A stretch of DNA of 64,000 nucleotides. It comes from Venturia oleaginea. Lineage: Eukaryota; Ascomycota; Dothideomycetes; Venturiales; Venturiaceae. Of the stretch, positions 42,841 to 55,498 are shown in pieces. Below the pieces are notes generated by a model. The model saw only the letters and a list, made by a program, of their open reading frames with translations, had not been told where the DNA came from and ran no database searches. Numbering within the stretch: position 1 is the stretch's first letter; each line of letters opens with the position of its first letter. The position numbers and the translations under genes were made by a program. Location of the stretch: positions 1,550,001-1,614,000 of the forward strand of contig JABMLP010000006.1 in NCBI GenBank assembly GCA_013176395.1, read 5' to 3'.

Positions 42841-44350
42841 AAGAGAACGAGCAGGTGGTCGAAATAAAGCTCATCGTTTGGCATAGAATGTTATATGGAA
42901 TGGGGTTAGTCACAGAGAGTCGCCCTATGGTGGAACTTGATGTCGGACAAAGGTCGTGTCCAAGACACGGGACGAGACTAAATTTATGGTGGAGTATTAG
43001 TAGGGAGGTTTCGTCGCGGGACCAATCGAATCAATAACCCCTGAGAAGACTCAACTTCGTCAACCTTCATTATTCCAACAATAGCATCCACCAAGACGTC
43101 GAGAGAAGCACAGCCCTACGGTCCCGATCCGAGTAACGCGTATACCAGGGATTAACGACCCGACACCCATCGTAGCCTATTGGCTGTTGCAAGAGCCAGT
43201 TCTCTTTCCAGAGCTTTAGACATCTTAAAACTTTCCTAGATGGTACGATCCCATCATTTTCACGTTGCTGTTAGATAATTCTGACAGATAGATAGCTCGC
43301 AATACGATCGATACCTTTCTCCATCCGTTCGTCGAATGTGATACAAAGGCTTATTGAAGGACAAAGGCCAATACCAAATCCATTGGCTTGCATGTCGGTA
43401 TTTCGGACTAATAATGTATTCATCTGACTTGTGTGTTCAGCTGAGCTATTCTTAGTTAACTGCTCTGTTTGTATGCAGATTCAATAAACAATCATTCCTC
43501 AAAGCACTCGATCTGAATCGATGGGGTATTTACAAGGAGAGCTTGCATTTCACAAGCTAACCAGTAAGGCAATTTAGGCTCCAATAGATCAACAGATCAA
43601 CAGATCAAGAATTATAGACGCCAGGTCATGCCACCAGAGATGGGTTGAGACTTTGGTTGTGGAGTGGTTAGGCCTTGAGTGTAATTGGCCAGCTATTCAG
43701 CGATAGAGCAGCCTCCATCGTCGCTATATCTGCTCGTAGGCCACACTTTGCGGCCACGCCAGCATATCCTCCGTCACAGTCCCAATATATCCTAAGACAC
43801 AGCTCACTTGCCGCTATCACTAAAGCTCAAGTCACCGCCGGGAAGAAGAATTTGTCACCATGCAGGAGACAGCTCAATATTTCGGTCCGAGCCCAGCGCC
43901 TGGGTTCGCTGAGATCAGTCCTTGGTGCTAGGCGAGGTGCAATACAAGGCTAAACATGCTAGGACCAGCATCACATCTCATTGGTCATGCATTGATCGAT
44001 GCTGTGCTCGCGCTTCGTATTTTTCTTTCATTCCTACCCGCTACCGTCCCATGTGTGTGAATTCATCTCACTGGATGCTATTCTTGTCTATCAACTCATG
44101 TTGCCTCGCATAATTCGATAGAGTGAATACTCTTGCGGCTGAACCTCGATGTACTCGCAATGTGGTCGACGGTCATGGCTTAGAATGTTTCTGATTCTCT
44201 CGACTCTTGCATTAAACTGGCTGTTTGTCACTCTCTCATTGCCAATCCTCATCATACTTCTTGACATTTCTGTCTTTCATTCGTTGACTGCCAGTTCGAT
44301 CACCCATTTGGACTTTTGTCTATACACTCGTTAGTACTTTCTGTTGCGGC
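42841..44350. other. Intergenic, nothing recognised
   Basis: About 1.5 kb without a supportable gene. The last part is the promoter and 5' leader of the glycosyltransferase gene. Confidence 0.4.
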
Positions 44351-46969
44351 ATGGCTTATTCGCGGTTCCCTCAAGTAAGTGCCCGAATCATAGTAGTTAT
44401 TCATACATATTGCTAACGACCGGTGCAGGAGTCAGAAACAGCAGATGATAATGATCACGACCAATTTTACAGCCAAGATGTCGATTGTGAATCTACACTC
44501 TACGACTCTCGTGGTTCAACCCGAGCCGGATCAATGGTTGGAGATTGGCAGGATTCTATAGCCTTCCAGCGAGAGTGGCCCATACCAAGCCCTCTCAGCA
44601 AGTCTTTCGACGATTTCACTCCCAAGAATGTGCCGGATGACCACAAATCACGGCCCAGACATACTTCAGGATTAGCGAACTCTCCCTACACTTCCATTCC
44701 TTTATCTAGCGAGGAAGAAATTACACAGCTTGAGCAGCGTACAACGTTCCCGACAGGTGAGACTCTTTAGTAGCACCGCGTGATTAGAAAAACGACGGCA
44801 GTACTGACGATCACAGAACTTCCTGGACGTCCCCAGTCCCGGGCCCAAAAGAACATCTTCGGACGCATCAAAGACAAAGTCTACGCCCATTTAGATCCTC
44901 GCTCCATACTGCACCTTTTCGACTTCCGGCCTTGGTTCTACCCTTTCACCTGGAAAAAATATACTGTTCTCTTCCTCATTGCCTTCGCAATCGCTGGCAT
45001 CATAATTTCTGATTTCTACTTTCGCTGGATCGAAAAGTCGATGAAAATAACAAGGAGCTACATGCTCCCTGTTCTTATTATCTCCGTCTGCGCAGAGCCC
45101 ATCATCATCATGCTCATCCTTCCGATCGCCATTGTTCCCGACATACCCGCGCATGAAATTGCTAGAAACTTAGGACAAGAGGATCCCGAGAACGCTACAG
45201 AGAAAATTCAGGGCCCAACTGGGCCCTTCGAAACCGCTCTGGTAATTCCCTGTCATGACACCGATCACGGGGCGATGCGAACATCCATTGACTCAGCCTT
45301 GCCTCATTTTCGACCGGAAGATATCTACATTGTTGACAACGGGCGAACTCGCTATCCCAAGCATCCAGAAGGCAACTTCAGATCATATATTCGAAGCATC
45401 CATCCCGATATTATCTACATATGGAGTCCTATTGGTTCAAAGAACGCAGCTCAACTTGTTGGAGCTTTGGCAGCACGAGACAAAGGCTACAAATACATCA
45501 TGACTGTCGATGATGATGTTTGCATTCCCAAGAATTATTCTGCGCCAACCGAGATGATCAACGGCAAATTCAAAGCCGTAGCCTATCCGATTAAGGCAAT
45601 GGACGCTCAGTGTAACATTCCGCTCTTTCTCGTGGCCTGGCAGGATGTCGAATACCGCCTCTCCGGTTTAGCAAAGTTGTGCGAGGATCGCCTTTGTGGA
45701 ACCCAGTTTCCGCATGGGGCTGGATGGTTTGTTGAACTGGATGCCTTCATTGAACTTATGGAGTTTCATCATCCCATGGACTTCATCGCAGAAGATTGCA
45801 ACGCTGGCCTGGGTCTCAGTGAAATGGGAAAGGGTATCCGCTTCGATGCTCGGTCTTATCTTGCGACGGAAGTCCCAACCACTTTCTTCGGCCCTGGACT
45901 GAATTGGTGGAAGCAACGCCAAAAGTCGTGGGAGATGGGCAGACATGGCCGGCTGTTCGCATTCATCAAGCACTTCATCATTTCCATGCCACCCAAAAAG
46001 ACAATTCAGGGCATACTGTGGCACAAACTCACGTTCTTCTACCTCATCTGCACCATCATCATCGATTGGCTTCGCATCCCCACTATCGTGGCCCTGGGCA
46101 GAACAGCAACATGGTGGCGCAATGCTCTCCTCCTTATGCTCTTCTCCGCCGTCCCCCCTCTACTTTACAACTACTGGAAATGTCGTCGTCGTCTCGACAT
46201 GAAAGTTCACTTCTGGGCTTGCATCACTTTCCCCTTCTACAAGCAAATCTACGTCATCGTTGCCATTTGTGGAGCCATCCGCTGGATCGGCTTTTACCTG
46301 GGAGGACACGTCCGACCACCAACCATCCAACAAATGCTCAAAAACAATGACGACAGATGTTTCTGGCTCGACGCCAAATTCCAAACGAACCCAGCTTGGC
46401 TCGCTGACGAAGCCGAGGCAAAGGAAGGGACTCAACAACCCGGAATGGAGGTTGAGCTGGAAGAAGAAGAGGAAGAAAGGAAACAACTAAAGAGACTCTC
46501 GAAAAGGCATACGATGCCATATGAAAGTATACTAGAAGCCCCACAACCAATTTACAAACGCCCCTTGCTTCACGGCTCAAACGAAAATCTACAACCGTCC
46601 TCGCGACAAACTCAAAGGGTGGCTGGTCTTAGTCAAGCAAGTAGTATCCACGACCCCTTCCTCGACCCTGATAAAATAACACCTCTACCATCGATGCCCC
46701 CATCACCAATGTTCCCTCCAACACCCTCCAGTCCAGATCTGTATGCAAGATTCCCTAGACAACCTTTATCGCCGAGTATTCAACGACCACGCCTTCCAAC
46801 GAATGATTCGCATTTTTCTAATGCGATGACGTTGGTTGAGAGTCCTGATGGCGATATACGAGCTTCTTATTTTGATGGGAATGGTGAGGCGAAGGGGGGG
46901 AAAGCTGCGAAGAGGAAATCTGTTTGGAAAGGATTGGCTTTTCCTTTTTGGAAGGGTGGGAAATTGTGA
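44351..46969 (+). CDS. Membrane family 2 glycosyltransferase
   Basis: Three exons: 44351-44374, 44429-44756 and 44817-46969. Introns of 54 and 60 nt (GTAAGT with branch CTAAC; GTGAGA with CTGAC); all junctions keep frame. 834 aa. Cytosolic N-terminus of about 150 residues, then two membrane segments (VLFLIAFAIAGIIISDFYF; MLPVLIISVCAEPIIIMLIL). The GT2 core has ETALVIPCHDTDH, IVDNG, TVDDDVCIP, FIAEDCNAGLG and KQRQKSWEMGRHG in place of QxxRW, followed by about four more helices. This layout fits processive hyaluronan/cellulose-synthase-like enzymes that make a polysaccharide from a UDP-sugar at the plasma membrane. The C-terminal 200 residues are Glu- and Pro/Ser-rich and probably regulatory. 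The product is unknown. Confidence 0.88.
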
Positions 46970-47377
46970 GGGGGTTTGTTTTGGTGGGAGGGTTGGATAT
47001 TCGGGAAAGTCAAAGATGGGCGTATGAGGTCGTTGACATCTTCAATCCTGAAGTTCTGTCTTCTTTAGAATGGCTTATTTCAGGAAGAAGATGGTACCTT
47101 TTTATTATCTGCATCGAAATTTGTGACCCAAAATTCGTCGCATGACATGCGGGGTTGCCATGAAGTTGTCTTCTATTTATGATCAGTCAAATCCATTGCC
47201 AAATAGTCTATACATCCGAGTCGACATCATCCAGCATATTCGAGTACACCCAAATCCAACACACGCAAAACATCATCTACACATCCCCTAGTACACCCGC
47301 CACTTTTCCTTCCTAATAAAAGTTCACACACCTAAAAAAACCCGTCTTCACGCACACCCTCCCCTACCCTACCCACC
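46970..47377. other. Convergent intergenic region
   Basis: 3' ends of the convergent GT2 and GH63 genes. No feature recognised. Confidence 0.4.
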
Positions 47378-50057
47378 TCACCCACCCAACCCCGCATACC
47401 CCCTCCCACCCCGCCCACTCAACCCCGTCCTCCTTAAATACCACCCCCGAAAAGTCCACAACCCCGACATCAAAAAAACACCCCCAACAACACCCCCAAA
47501 CCAAAACCCAACTTCACTCCTTGCGTAGTGGGATTTCTGGAGGGCCATGGGGATCGGTACGCCGAGGAGATCTGCTTGGGCGAATCCAGGCCCACCCGTA
47601 TCAGACACACCCTTCGCCTTCCCCGTGCCCAAGACTCCCGCCTCGAAACGCCCCGCCTCGGCTGAAGCCTCTCCGAAATCAGGGAAAGCGAGGATGTTCA
47701 CCACGAGCGCCGTCCAGCCTGTGAATCCCTGCGTGCGTTGACCGGTGCCTGTGCGGGGGTTGTATTGTTCCCAAGCGAAACCAGTTTTTTGCCACGAGGT
47801 GAAGACGGTGTTTATGATGTTTTTACGGAGGGAGGTGTAGAGTAGCCTTGCTGTTGTTTTATGGGGGCTTGTTTTTTGGGTTGCTAGGGCCTTGGAGGGG
47901 GGGGAATTAGTGTTGTTGGTTTGGTTTGGTTGGGAAGGGGAGATAGACATACAAGAAGTTTAACAATGGCGAGGTAATTTATATTTATCCAGATGGGACC
48001 GCGCCAATAATCTTCGTCCTTGCCGAAGAGGGTGTCGGTAGGACTTAGACTTCGAAGACCGTGTGGACTCCATAGTTCCGTCTTGTTCCCTATGAGTGAT
48101 AATGTTGCGTTTAGATGCGGATGCGTTGCGTTCATGCTCCCGAGGAGAAGTGGGAGGAGAGATATATATCCCTTATGGCACTCAAAAGCATTAGATCCAT
48201 TCACCTTCGTGACATCGCAATAAGCCTGATCGACCTCGGACCAATGTAGGAATTCCAAACTTCTCTCCAGGGTTTCTTTGTGTTCGGAGAAGACTTGGAT
48301 ATCTTTCTTGGCACCGAGGTAGTCGGCGACTTTGACGAGGACGCCGGCCATGAGGGTAACCCAGCTCAGTGCGTCGACGTGTAAGTCATGGGGGCCTGGT
48401 GGGTTGGTTCGAGGATAGTCGTCCAAGCCGCTCGTGAGAATGTGTGTTCCTTCCTGGCCTCTCCATCGGTAACTGTGGTAAATATGATTACCTTGCTTGA
48501 CATAGCTGCTCTCCTCTTTCTGTGTTCGTCTCCACCATTCGTAATGCCTCTTCAGGCCGAAATACAATTTGCCGATGTAAATGCGGGCAGCACCAGCCTC
48601 AAGATATTTTGATGGCGCGCCCTTGTACTTTTTGCTGCGAGTGACCATCTCGAGATAGGTCCTCGACTACGAGATAGAGGGTAGGCGGATTCGCAAAGTC
48701 GAGATTCTGAACCTGAAACTGCGACGGGACTTTACTCCGCGCTTCAGGTCCGAGGATCTGCTCACGCCCGATCCAGCCGTCATCGTCCATGAGCGCAAAC
48801 CAGCTATTTAGAATCTCCAGGGCGAGATCGAGATCCCACTCCATGACGATAAGAAGGTGGAAGCCTTCGTCCCATAGAAAGCCTCGTGGGAAGAATGCTC
48901 TTGAAGGAACCATTGTGAATAATTCGTGTTTTGTGTCGTCTTTTGGAGATGCTCGGGAGCCTGGTGGAACTGAAGAGCTATTGACTATATCATCGCCGTA
49001 GAAATATCCAATCCCGCCCATCAGATTTGCGAGCAGCGAGCGAGAGAACTCGGTGTGGTCTTGGCCAAACGAGCGCTGATTTGGGGAGAACACGGCGTCG
49101 AAGCGTCGATTGAATTCGGTTGATGCATTCTGAGTGTAGTGCGAAAGAATCTCGGCTTAACGTATTAGTAGGATAGATAGGATAAAGATGATGATTGACA
49201 TACAAGACACAATACGTGAAGAATTAGTCGAATGGATGTCGAACTGTATTGTGTTAGCATAACTGCACATCATCTTCCTGCGAGCATTCCTCTTACACTG
49301 AAAGAGGAATCAAAGCTTCTTGCGATGAAGTGTAAAGTTCCGTAACCAGTTTGCCCATCAGTAACAATCTTAGATCCCAGTGTCTCATTGAAGACAAATG
49401 CTATGCAAATGATTAGCAAAGGTGTCGGCGTGTGTAAAGATCTCGCTCACATTCTGCCTCCCATAAACTATTCCTGGCAACCTTCAAGCTCTTCAACACT
49501 GTACTGCTATTTTTACTGTTCGTTGTTGGTGGCGACAGTAAAGTGTAGTAGTCTCCTCGACAGCCGACAGAGCCATCGGACGATGGGGAACATTTTATAT
49601 CGGTAGCGTTGCCATAATAATCCTCCTCCGCCGCACCAACATAGAAAATCACAGTCGAATTCCAATCTTTTTCATCACCGAGTGGAACTCCTTTGACCCT
49701 CAAGCTCCAATCCTCGGCTCGATTAGGAATCTTGACGAACTCCAAGGTCAAATTGACAGCATTCCCAGGATCGGAAATGATTTCTACACCTCCAGTCCTG
49801 GCATCGTACGACGTCCATCCGTACGCTCCCAACTTGTCACTCTGCTCACAGGCATGCCGCAGCTTCCGACGGTCCAATTTCCCATCTTTCAACGATCCCC
49901 ACATGAGACCGAAAGTCGGGCCTGTTGGAGTTCGAGGTCGGATGCCGAAGTAAAGGTTTGGTCGGTAAGGACCCCATAGCAGAGCATCATCGACGACGGA
50001 TTTTGCCAGTGCGAAACCATTCAGGAATAGAATGGTTACCGCGGATACAAAAACCAT
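47378..50057 (-). CDS. GH63 mannosyl-oligosaccharide glucosidase (glucosidase I)
   Basis: Removes the outermost glucose from Glc3Man9GlcNAc2 in the ER during N-glycan maturation. Exons on the minus strand: 50057-49451, 49400-49297, 49243-49216 (28 nt), 49155 to 47953, and 47890-47378. Each intron has GT...AG and these choices keep frame. About 820 aa, the usual size. Hydrophobic N-terminus (MVFVSAVTILFLNGFALAKS), YRPNLYFGIRPRTP, RGFLWDEGFH, ANPPTLYLV, YRWRGQEG, YWRGPIWININYLA and WEQYNPRTGTGQRTQGFTGW. Near 48,650 the frame shifts by one base between VVEDLSR and MVTRSKKYKG; no intron explains it, so the copy is frameshifted or the base is a sequencing error. A C-terminal membrane helix (FWFGGVVGGVFLMSG) is unexpected. 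Confidence 0.85.
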
Positions 50058-50723
50058 CTTGAGGCAGGATCCCTGATCGCATACGGAGTGGTGAATTGCA
50101 GTCGTAAGCCACACAGCCAAGTCCGAGGACAAGTACCGTAGAAGTGGTCAACCAAACGAGAAGAAATGTTTAGCTGAGGGACATTTCCTCGAAGCCCTAC
50201 ATAATAAAACCCTGGAAACTGGTTAGAACGCGATTCAAGTCAACCTTCTGTTTCCGGCGCTCTGATGGCAATATACCAGGTCATGCACTTCTGCCGCTGT
50301 TGAATCGGCGGGGTTCGGTTGTTGGTGTTCGTGTTGTCGTTTCATACGCGGAATGAGATTTGGAAAGTCAAAAAGTTGGGGAACGCAGCTTGAAACAGGA
50401 CCCCAGACGCTCTGACATCCCTGCCGAGTTGATCAAAACGGAAGAGGTATCCTTGTGTTACAGCTGCATTGAGAATCTTCATTAGCCCGCAATTGCGGAC
50501 GCCGTTACAATCAGAGATCTGGTAGATCGTATGAATTCAATTGGACGATGATGGATAGCAAGCAGCGGTACAAGACCTTCAAGAGATCACCTCGATTACG
50601 GGGGTCTTAGCATCTCCTTGCCCCAAAGAAGAAATCCTGCATCTTGACAAACGACATCTATTTGCTTGGCGTAGAGATTCTCTCCAACTGAATCGTAATT
50701 TGAACACCTCATGAATCCCGTCG
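50058..50723. other. Divergent promoter region
   Basis: Lies between the GH63 gene (minus) and the lectin-like gene (plus). No motif strong enough to name. Confidence 0.4.
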
Positions 50724-52577
50724 ATGGCATCGCCTGCACCGCCGGCTTATAACGAATCAGTCAGAGATCATGGAGATCAGATTGAGCTGCAGCTCTGGGA
50801 GTTGGAAGAGTTTGAAGAGAGTGAAGATGGAAGCGAGTTTGAAGAGTGTGAAGATGGAAGGGAGTCTGGAGAATGGGTCGGCGCGGATCATCCCAAGTTA
50901 CAGGTGCAAACGACATTCCATCGATGGAGCGAGATCGAAGACACGAAAGATGCATCCTTGTGTGCAAATAACATGATGCTTACGCGGACCGAGTCGCCAT
51001 CGACAAATGCGCCAGAGGTCCGACCGCTGACTCCGTCCTGCTACGCACCGGAGGTTGTGGATTTTATGCGGGACGAGAAGATGGAGGTTCAAGAAGAAAA
51101 GATTTATTCACCAGAAGAGAAGATTGCTACACCCTTTCCTGCGGACGACAAAATACTGTCCCCTGTAACGAAGGCAGCTGCCGATGAAGAAGCGGACAAG
51201 GTGCAGCGGGCTGTTGGAAAACCACGACCACGAAAAATCTGCGGGCTGCCTATACGGAGATTCTACGCATTCTTCGGTACTGCGATCGTGATTTTGATCG
51301 CGGTCATCGTCGCAGTTGCGGTCTCTATCAGCAAACAACACTCGCGCATGCAGACCGCTCTATCAAGGCCGAACGCTGTGCCACCGTTGAGGAACCCAAG
51401 CATGGCAGCTTTATCGTGGAAAGACCGAAGAGGAGTCGACCACTACAAAGTTTATTACCAAGACGAATCAAACTCGATCCTGGAGTCTGCTTGGAATTCG
51501 ACCCAGACTTTCCCGGAGTGGAAGCATGCGATTGTTGCTGATCCGACGATGAACGTGCAATCTGGTACTCCACTCGGAGCCGCTGCTGGCTGGCCGCATG
51601 CGAACTATTCCTACACCCTTGTCAGTGTTTCCAACCGCAAGCGAGGCTTATACTAACGTTGTAATGAAGGTCAAGAATGTCTATTATGTAGGGGCAGCCA
51701 ACAGAATCTACGAAAGGCAAGCGAAAGCCAATAATTCCAACGCCTGGGCGAATGATAACTTGTCAGGATTGTACACGGCCGCGAACTTGTCGTCCCTAAA
51801 TGTGTACTGGACTCAGAACATCACTAATACCTCCCAAGCACTGTGCGTTTTGTTCCAAGAAAAGACGACTGGGCCGAGTACGTTCTCAATAGGGAAATAT
51901 ACAAGCTACAGAAACATCAGCAACGACTGGGTAGAAACCAAGTACAACTACACCATTCAAGAGGGTTCACCGCTGGCCATGGCCCGCCTGTCTAGTCCGG
52001 AAGATCTCCTCGTCTATGCTGTGGGAGGGGACAGACGCTTAGATCAGTATAGATACAATATTTCCACCGACGCGGTGACAGAGTTTGGCTGTGAGTGTGG
52101 TTAACCGAATGTCTACAACAAAGCTGACCATAATTAGCCACCGATGTAGTGATCCCATGGAAGGCCGCCATGACCGTCACCACTCAGGACAACACACGTG
52201 CATACACCGACTGGGGACAGCGTCCAGAATGCTCGCGGCACTAGCCGTATACACATCTAGTCATGGCAACGACGGCCGATGCATCCAGCCTAAACCTGTA
52301 TTCCTGGAACTGCTCAAGCGGTTTCGTCAACCAAACGTCGCAGATCCTGCCTTTACTGCAGAAAAAGCGAAGGATCTTCTCGCTAGCATCACACGTGGAT
52401 GGGAAAATCTACGTCCGCTTTAACGCCGGACGAGGCATCGAAATCGAAGAATGGGCCGTCCCCAAGATTTCTGGAGACGAATGGATCGTGACTGGGAACG
52501 TGACTGTAGGCGCAGAGACCGTGAGGAATGGCTCTGTGGCACATCAGCTTCGAAGCCTAGTTGATCGTAGGTATTGA
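50724..52577 (+). CDS. Membrane-anchored lectin-like protein, possible stop
   Basis: Three exons: 50724-51620, 51670-52090 and 52138-52577. Introns use GTCAGT (branch ACTAAC) and GTGAGT (branch GCTGAC) and keep frame. About 585 aa if read through. A cytosolic acidic N-terminus (about 185 residues) is followed by one membrane helix (FFGTAIVILIAVIVAVAVSI), then an extracellular domain with repeated strands (MAALSWKDRRGVDHYKVYYQ, NVYYVGAANRIYERQ, IYVRFNAGRGIEIEEW) and many N-glycosylation sites. This layout resembles fungal fucose-lectin-like proteins, a six-bladed propeller family; I cannot confirm sugar-binding residues. A TAG at 52242-52244 interrupts exon 3 in frame; either a third intron is missed or the gene is damaged. 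Confidence 0.75.
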
Positions 52578-53795
52578 TAGTGGGTTTCACGCTAGAGATT
52601 GCGTCCACTTAACAAGTAACGATAATACACTGCACCCTGTTGTAACCCAGCAACCTTTCAGAGAGATTCAGAGTCGAATACAGCTTGACTGTAAGTTTGG
52701 GCACGAAGTCTGAAGATCAAGCGTCAAGATCGGTTTTCGGCTCAGAGGGCAACTAGGGCATAAAAGGACAAGAGAGAAGACAGAGGGACAGGTTCTTGGA
52801 TCATGATGGCAACTTCCGAATCCACGGAGAAGAAACAAACATTGAATAGGATTGAAAGGATGTAATAGAGGTTTCAATGGGTTAGTGGGGATGATATAAC
52901 GTGGTTGTTAATAACGAGGTGAAGGTGAAGGGGAAGACAAACAAAAAGGAGCTCAAGCGACGAACGCCGCAACCTCAAAATCAAGTCTACGTCACGTGAC
53001 CTTTACTATCCCATCAATTGCGAGATAAGAGATGAGAGACTCCAAGTATTCATTAAAATCCTGAAAACACCAAGAGCTTTTGGATCCAAGACACACAACC
53101 ATAAACCATAAACATCCAAATATCCTTCACAAAACCTCAAAAGTTTCGCCGCAACTCCAGCTCGCTCTAACGCTTACCCTCGATGCCAACGCTTACCCTC
53201 TTCCAAAAACCCTCATAACTCTAACCTCATCAACCTCCAACCTACTATCCCACCCCACCACTCCCATCCCACTAAAGTCCCAAAGCAACCAAAAACGTAA
53301 CTACACCCACGACTGCGCCACTCCACCCCCACGTTATGGCAAGCATAGTCCCAAAAGACCTACTTGGACCTCCTCCGCCGTTTAACGTTCTACTAACAAC
53401 AGGAGTAGATGAATTCGAAGAGCCGGGTGGATCCGTCGGGGTGGAATCGGAATCGGCATCTCTATTTTATGATTTAGTCTAGTTTGTTTTCAGGTTCAAT
53501 GAGAATCCGGCTTATTTTGAGTTTGAGCGGGGGGAGCAATGGACGGAACTACGATGTTCAAATTACGAGAAAAGCATGTGTTTTGATGTTTCCAACCAAT
53601 CAGTCGATTATGGAATATATGTTTGGACGACGCGAGGCCCAGGAGGGAAAGATACACCATCACAAACAACTCTAATCATCTTAGAACAAAAAAAAGACGT
53701 GTTGTAGAAATAAATAACTCTATTCATCTTAAAAGAAAAAAGGATGTGTTGCAGAAATTACACAGAAAAGTTTTATGTCTAATGATAAAGAAGGC
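52578..53795. other. Intergenic with A-rich duplication
   Basis: Mostly without genes. A 48-codon ORF at 53335-53479 starts MASIVPKDLLGPPPP but resembles nothing I know. An A-rich direct duplication of about 48 bp (CTCTAATCATCTTAGAAC and CTCTATTCATCTTAAAAG) lies at about 53,670-53,762. Confidence 0.4.
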
Positions 53796-55498
53796 TTACT
53801 TCAAAGCGAGAATAAGCTCCGCTGCTCGTTCTGCAGCAATCATCGTACCAAACTATAGACTCATTAGCGACGAAAATTTTTCTTGCTTGAAAAAAAAAAA
53901 AAAAGGAGAGAAAACCATACCTGAGGATTAACGGTAAGAGGTTCCAAAATACTAGCATCAACAATATGAATATTACTCGTCCCTTGAACCTGCGTATTAA
54001 CATCCACACAAGAACCAATCCGACAAGAACTGCTCCAATGATTCACCTGTCCCCTCGTGTACTGCGTCCAGCTCGTGATATACCTCCTAATCTCCTCCTT
54101 GGTAGAGTTCACTGCAAGATTCAACGGCTTTAGATCCGAGGAATTCAAGCCCTGGAAGATATTAAAGATGAATTGAGCGATATCCTCTCCGTCTTGAGGA
54201 TGGCTGTAGTAGGTTTCGGGTGAAGGACCGGGGAGGAATTTCTCGTTGAGGATGACTTTGCCCTTGGATCTGAGACCGGAGGTGCCATAGACGTTTAGGG
54301 TGATGGTTTTGTTGCTCATGTACTCGCCGAAGCCTGATGAATCGATTGTGCCTTGGCAGCCGGCTTTGCTACCATCCGGGCGAACAATGTAGTCCCAAAA
54401 TGCGCTCGTCTCGCTGGCGAATGAGTATGGACCGGAGCGGCTGTCGATGTATTGTTGGGCGTCCGATGGGATGGGATTGGTGTAATTGTAGACGTAAGAC
54501 TCGATGGACGGGCCTTCCAACTCGATGAATGTATTTGGATTGTCGAAAAGTCCATCACCGACGGCCGTGTTCGTGATCCAACCAGATACGCCATTGAGAA
54601 TGCCAGCACTGGTGAGGTTGTTTTTGTACACTGGGTCGCCAATGCCAGAGTAGAGAAGAATTTGGGGGGATTGCAAAGCACCTCCACTGAGTATCACTCG
54701 ACCACCTGGATTGAGCTTGACTGCCGTCTCTGTGCCATTGACAATCGCGATGACACCGGTAGCAGTGGTGTTTGTTCGAGCTACACGCTTCACGCGTGTT
54801 TCGGTCTGCAGGTGGAAATTGTTGCGCTTCAGACTGTGCTGGAGGTAAGTTGTTGCTGGTCCTCCGCGCTGTCCATTCTTGTAGTCGAAGATTGGCCTTC
54901 CGAAAACTTTCGTCTTATCATTGGCCTGGGCATTGAGATCCACGTTCTTGTAACCCAAGCCATTAGCCAACCACTTCTCTGCGGCGTCATATCCAGACTG
55001 CAGGTAGAACTTCTTGTCGGCTGAGTAGACATCAGAGTGCGAAAGACCGGCGTATACTTTCCGAATCGAAGCGTTGACATCCTTGTATTTCCAACCATCA
55101 ACGAAGTAGTCGTCAAAATCGGATGCTGGCGGCTGGAAGAACAGTCCAGCATTGATGGCTGAGCTGCCCCCTACTGTGCATCCACCAAATGCGTTGGTGG
55201 AGTTCTGGCACGTCAATTTCCCTTGATCGCTGAAAATTGACTTGTACAGCCCGGGCACGTCCACGCGACTGAGCTCGGTACCTTTCAACCAATCCGGCTG
55301 TTGTCTCCCACCAGTAATCCAGTATGAACCACCCCCTCCTTCGATCAGGAGTGTCTTCTTGCCAGCCTCGGACAGGCGATCTGCTACAATGATTCCAGCC
55401 GGGCCAGCTCCAACCACAATGGCATCCCAGCTGTCCGTGGTCCAGTCGGCGTAGGCAAGGCTTGCAACGCCAAGTGTTAACGACGTGAGTAATCGCAT
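53796..55498 (-). CDS. Secreted GMC oxidoreductase, cellobiose-dehydrogenase-like
   Basis: Two exons on the minus strand: 55498-53921 and 53852-53796. The intron (53920-53853, donor GTATGG, acceptor CTATAG) restores the normal GMC ending FGTMIAAERAAELIL. 544 aa. Signal peptide MRLLTSLTLGVASLAYA, FAD-binding AIVVGAGPAGIIVADRLSEA, CTVGGSSAINAGLFF (GMC signature), GGALQSPQILLYSGIG (second signature) and the catalytic VNHWSSSCRIG with NHW as in the dehydrogenase domain of cellobiose dehydrogenases. The haem domain is absent. Such enzymes oxidise cello-oligosaccharides or related sugars and can feed electrons to lytic polysaccharide monooxygenases. Substrate not proven. Poly-A stretch in the intron. 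Confidence 0.92.

Noticed and set aside
48640..48680. Small intron to explain the GH63 frame change
   Set aside because: The only GT...AG pair is about 26 nt, shorter than any other intron here.
53080..53385. 101-aa Pro/Thr-rich ORF
   Set aside because: No ATG, no recognisable domain.
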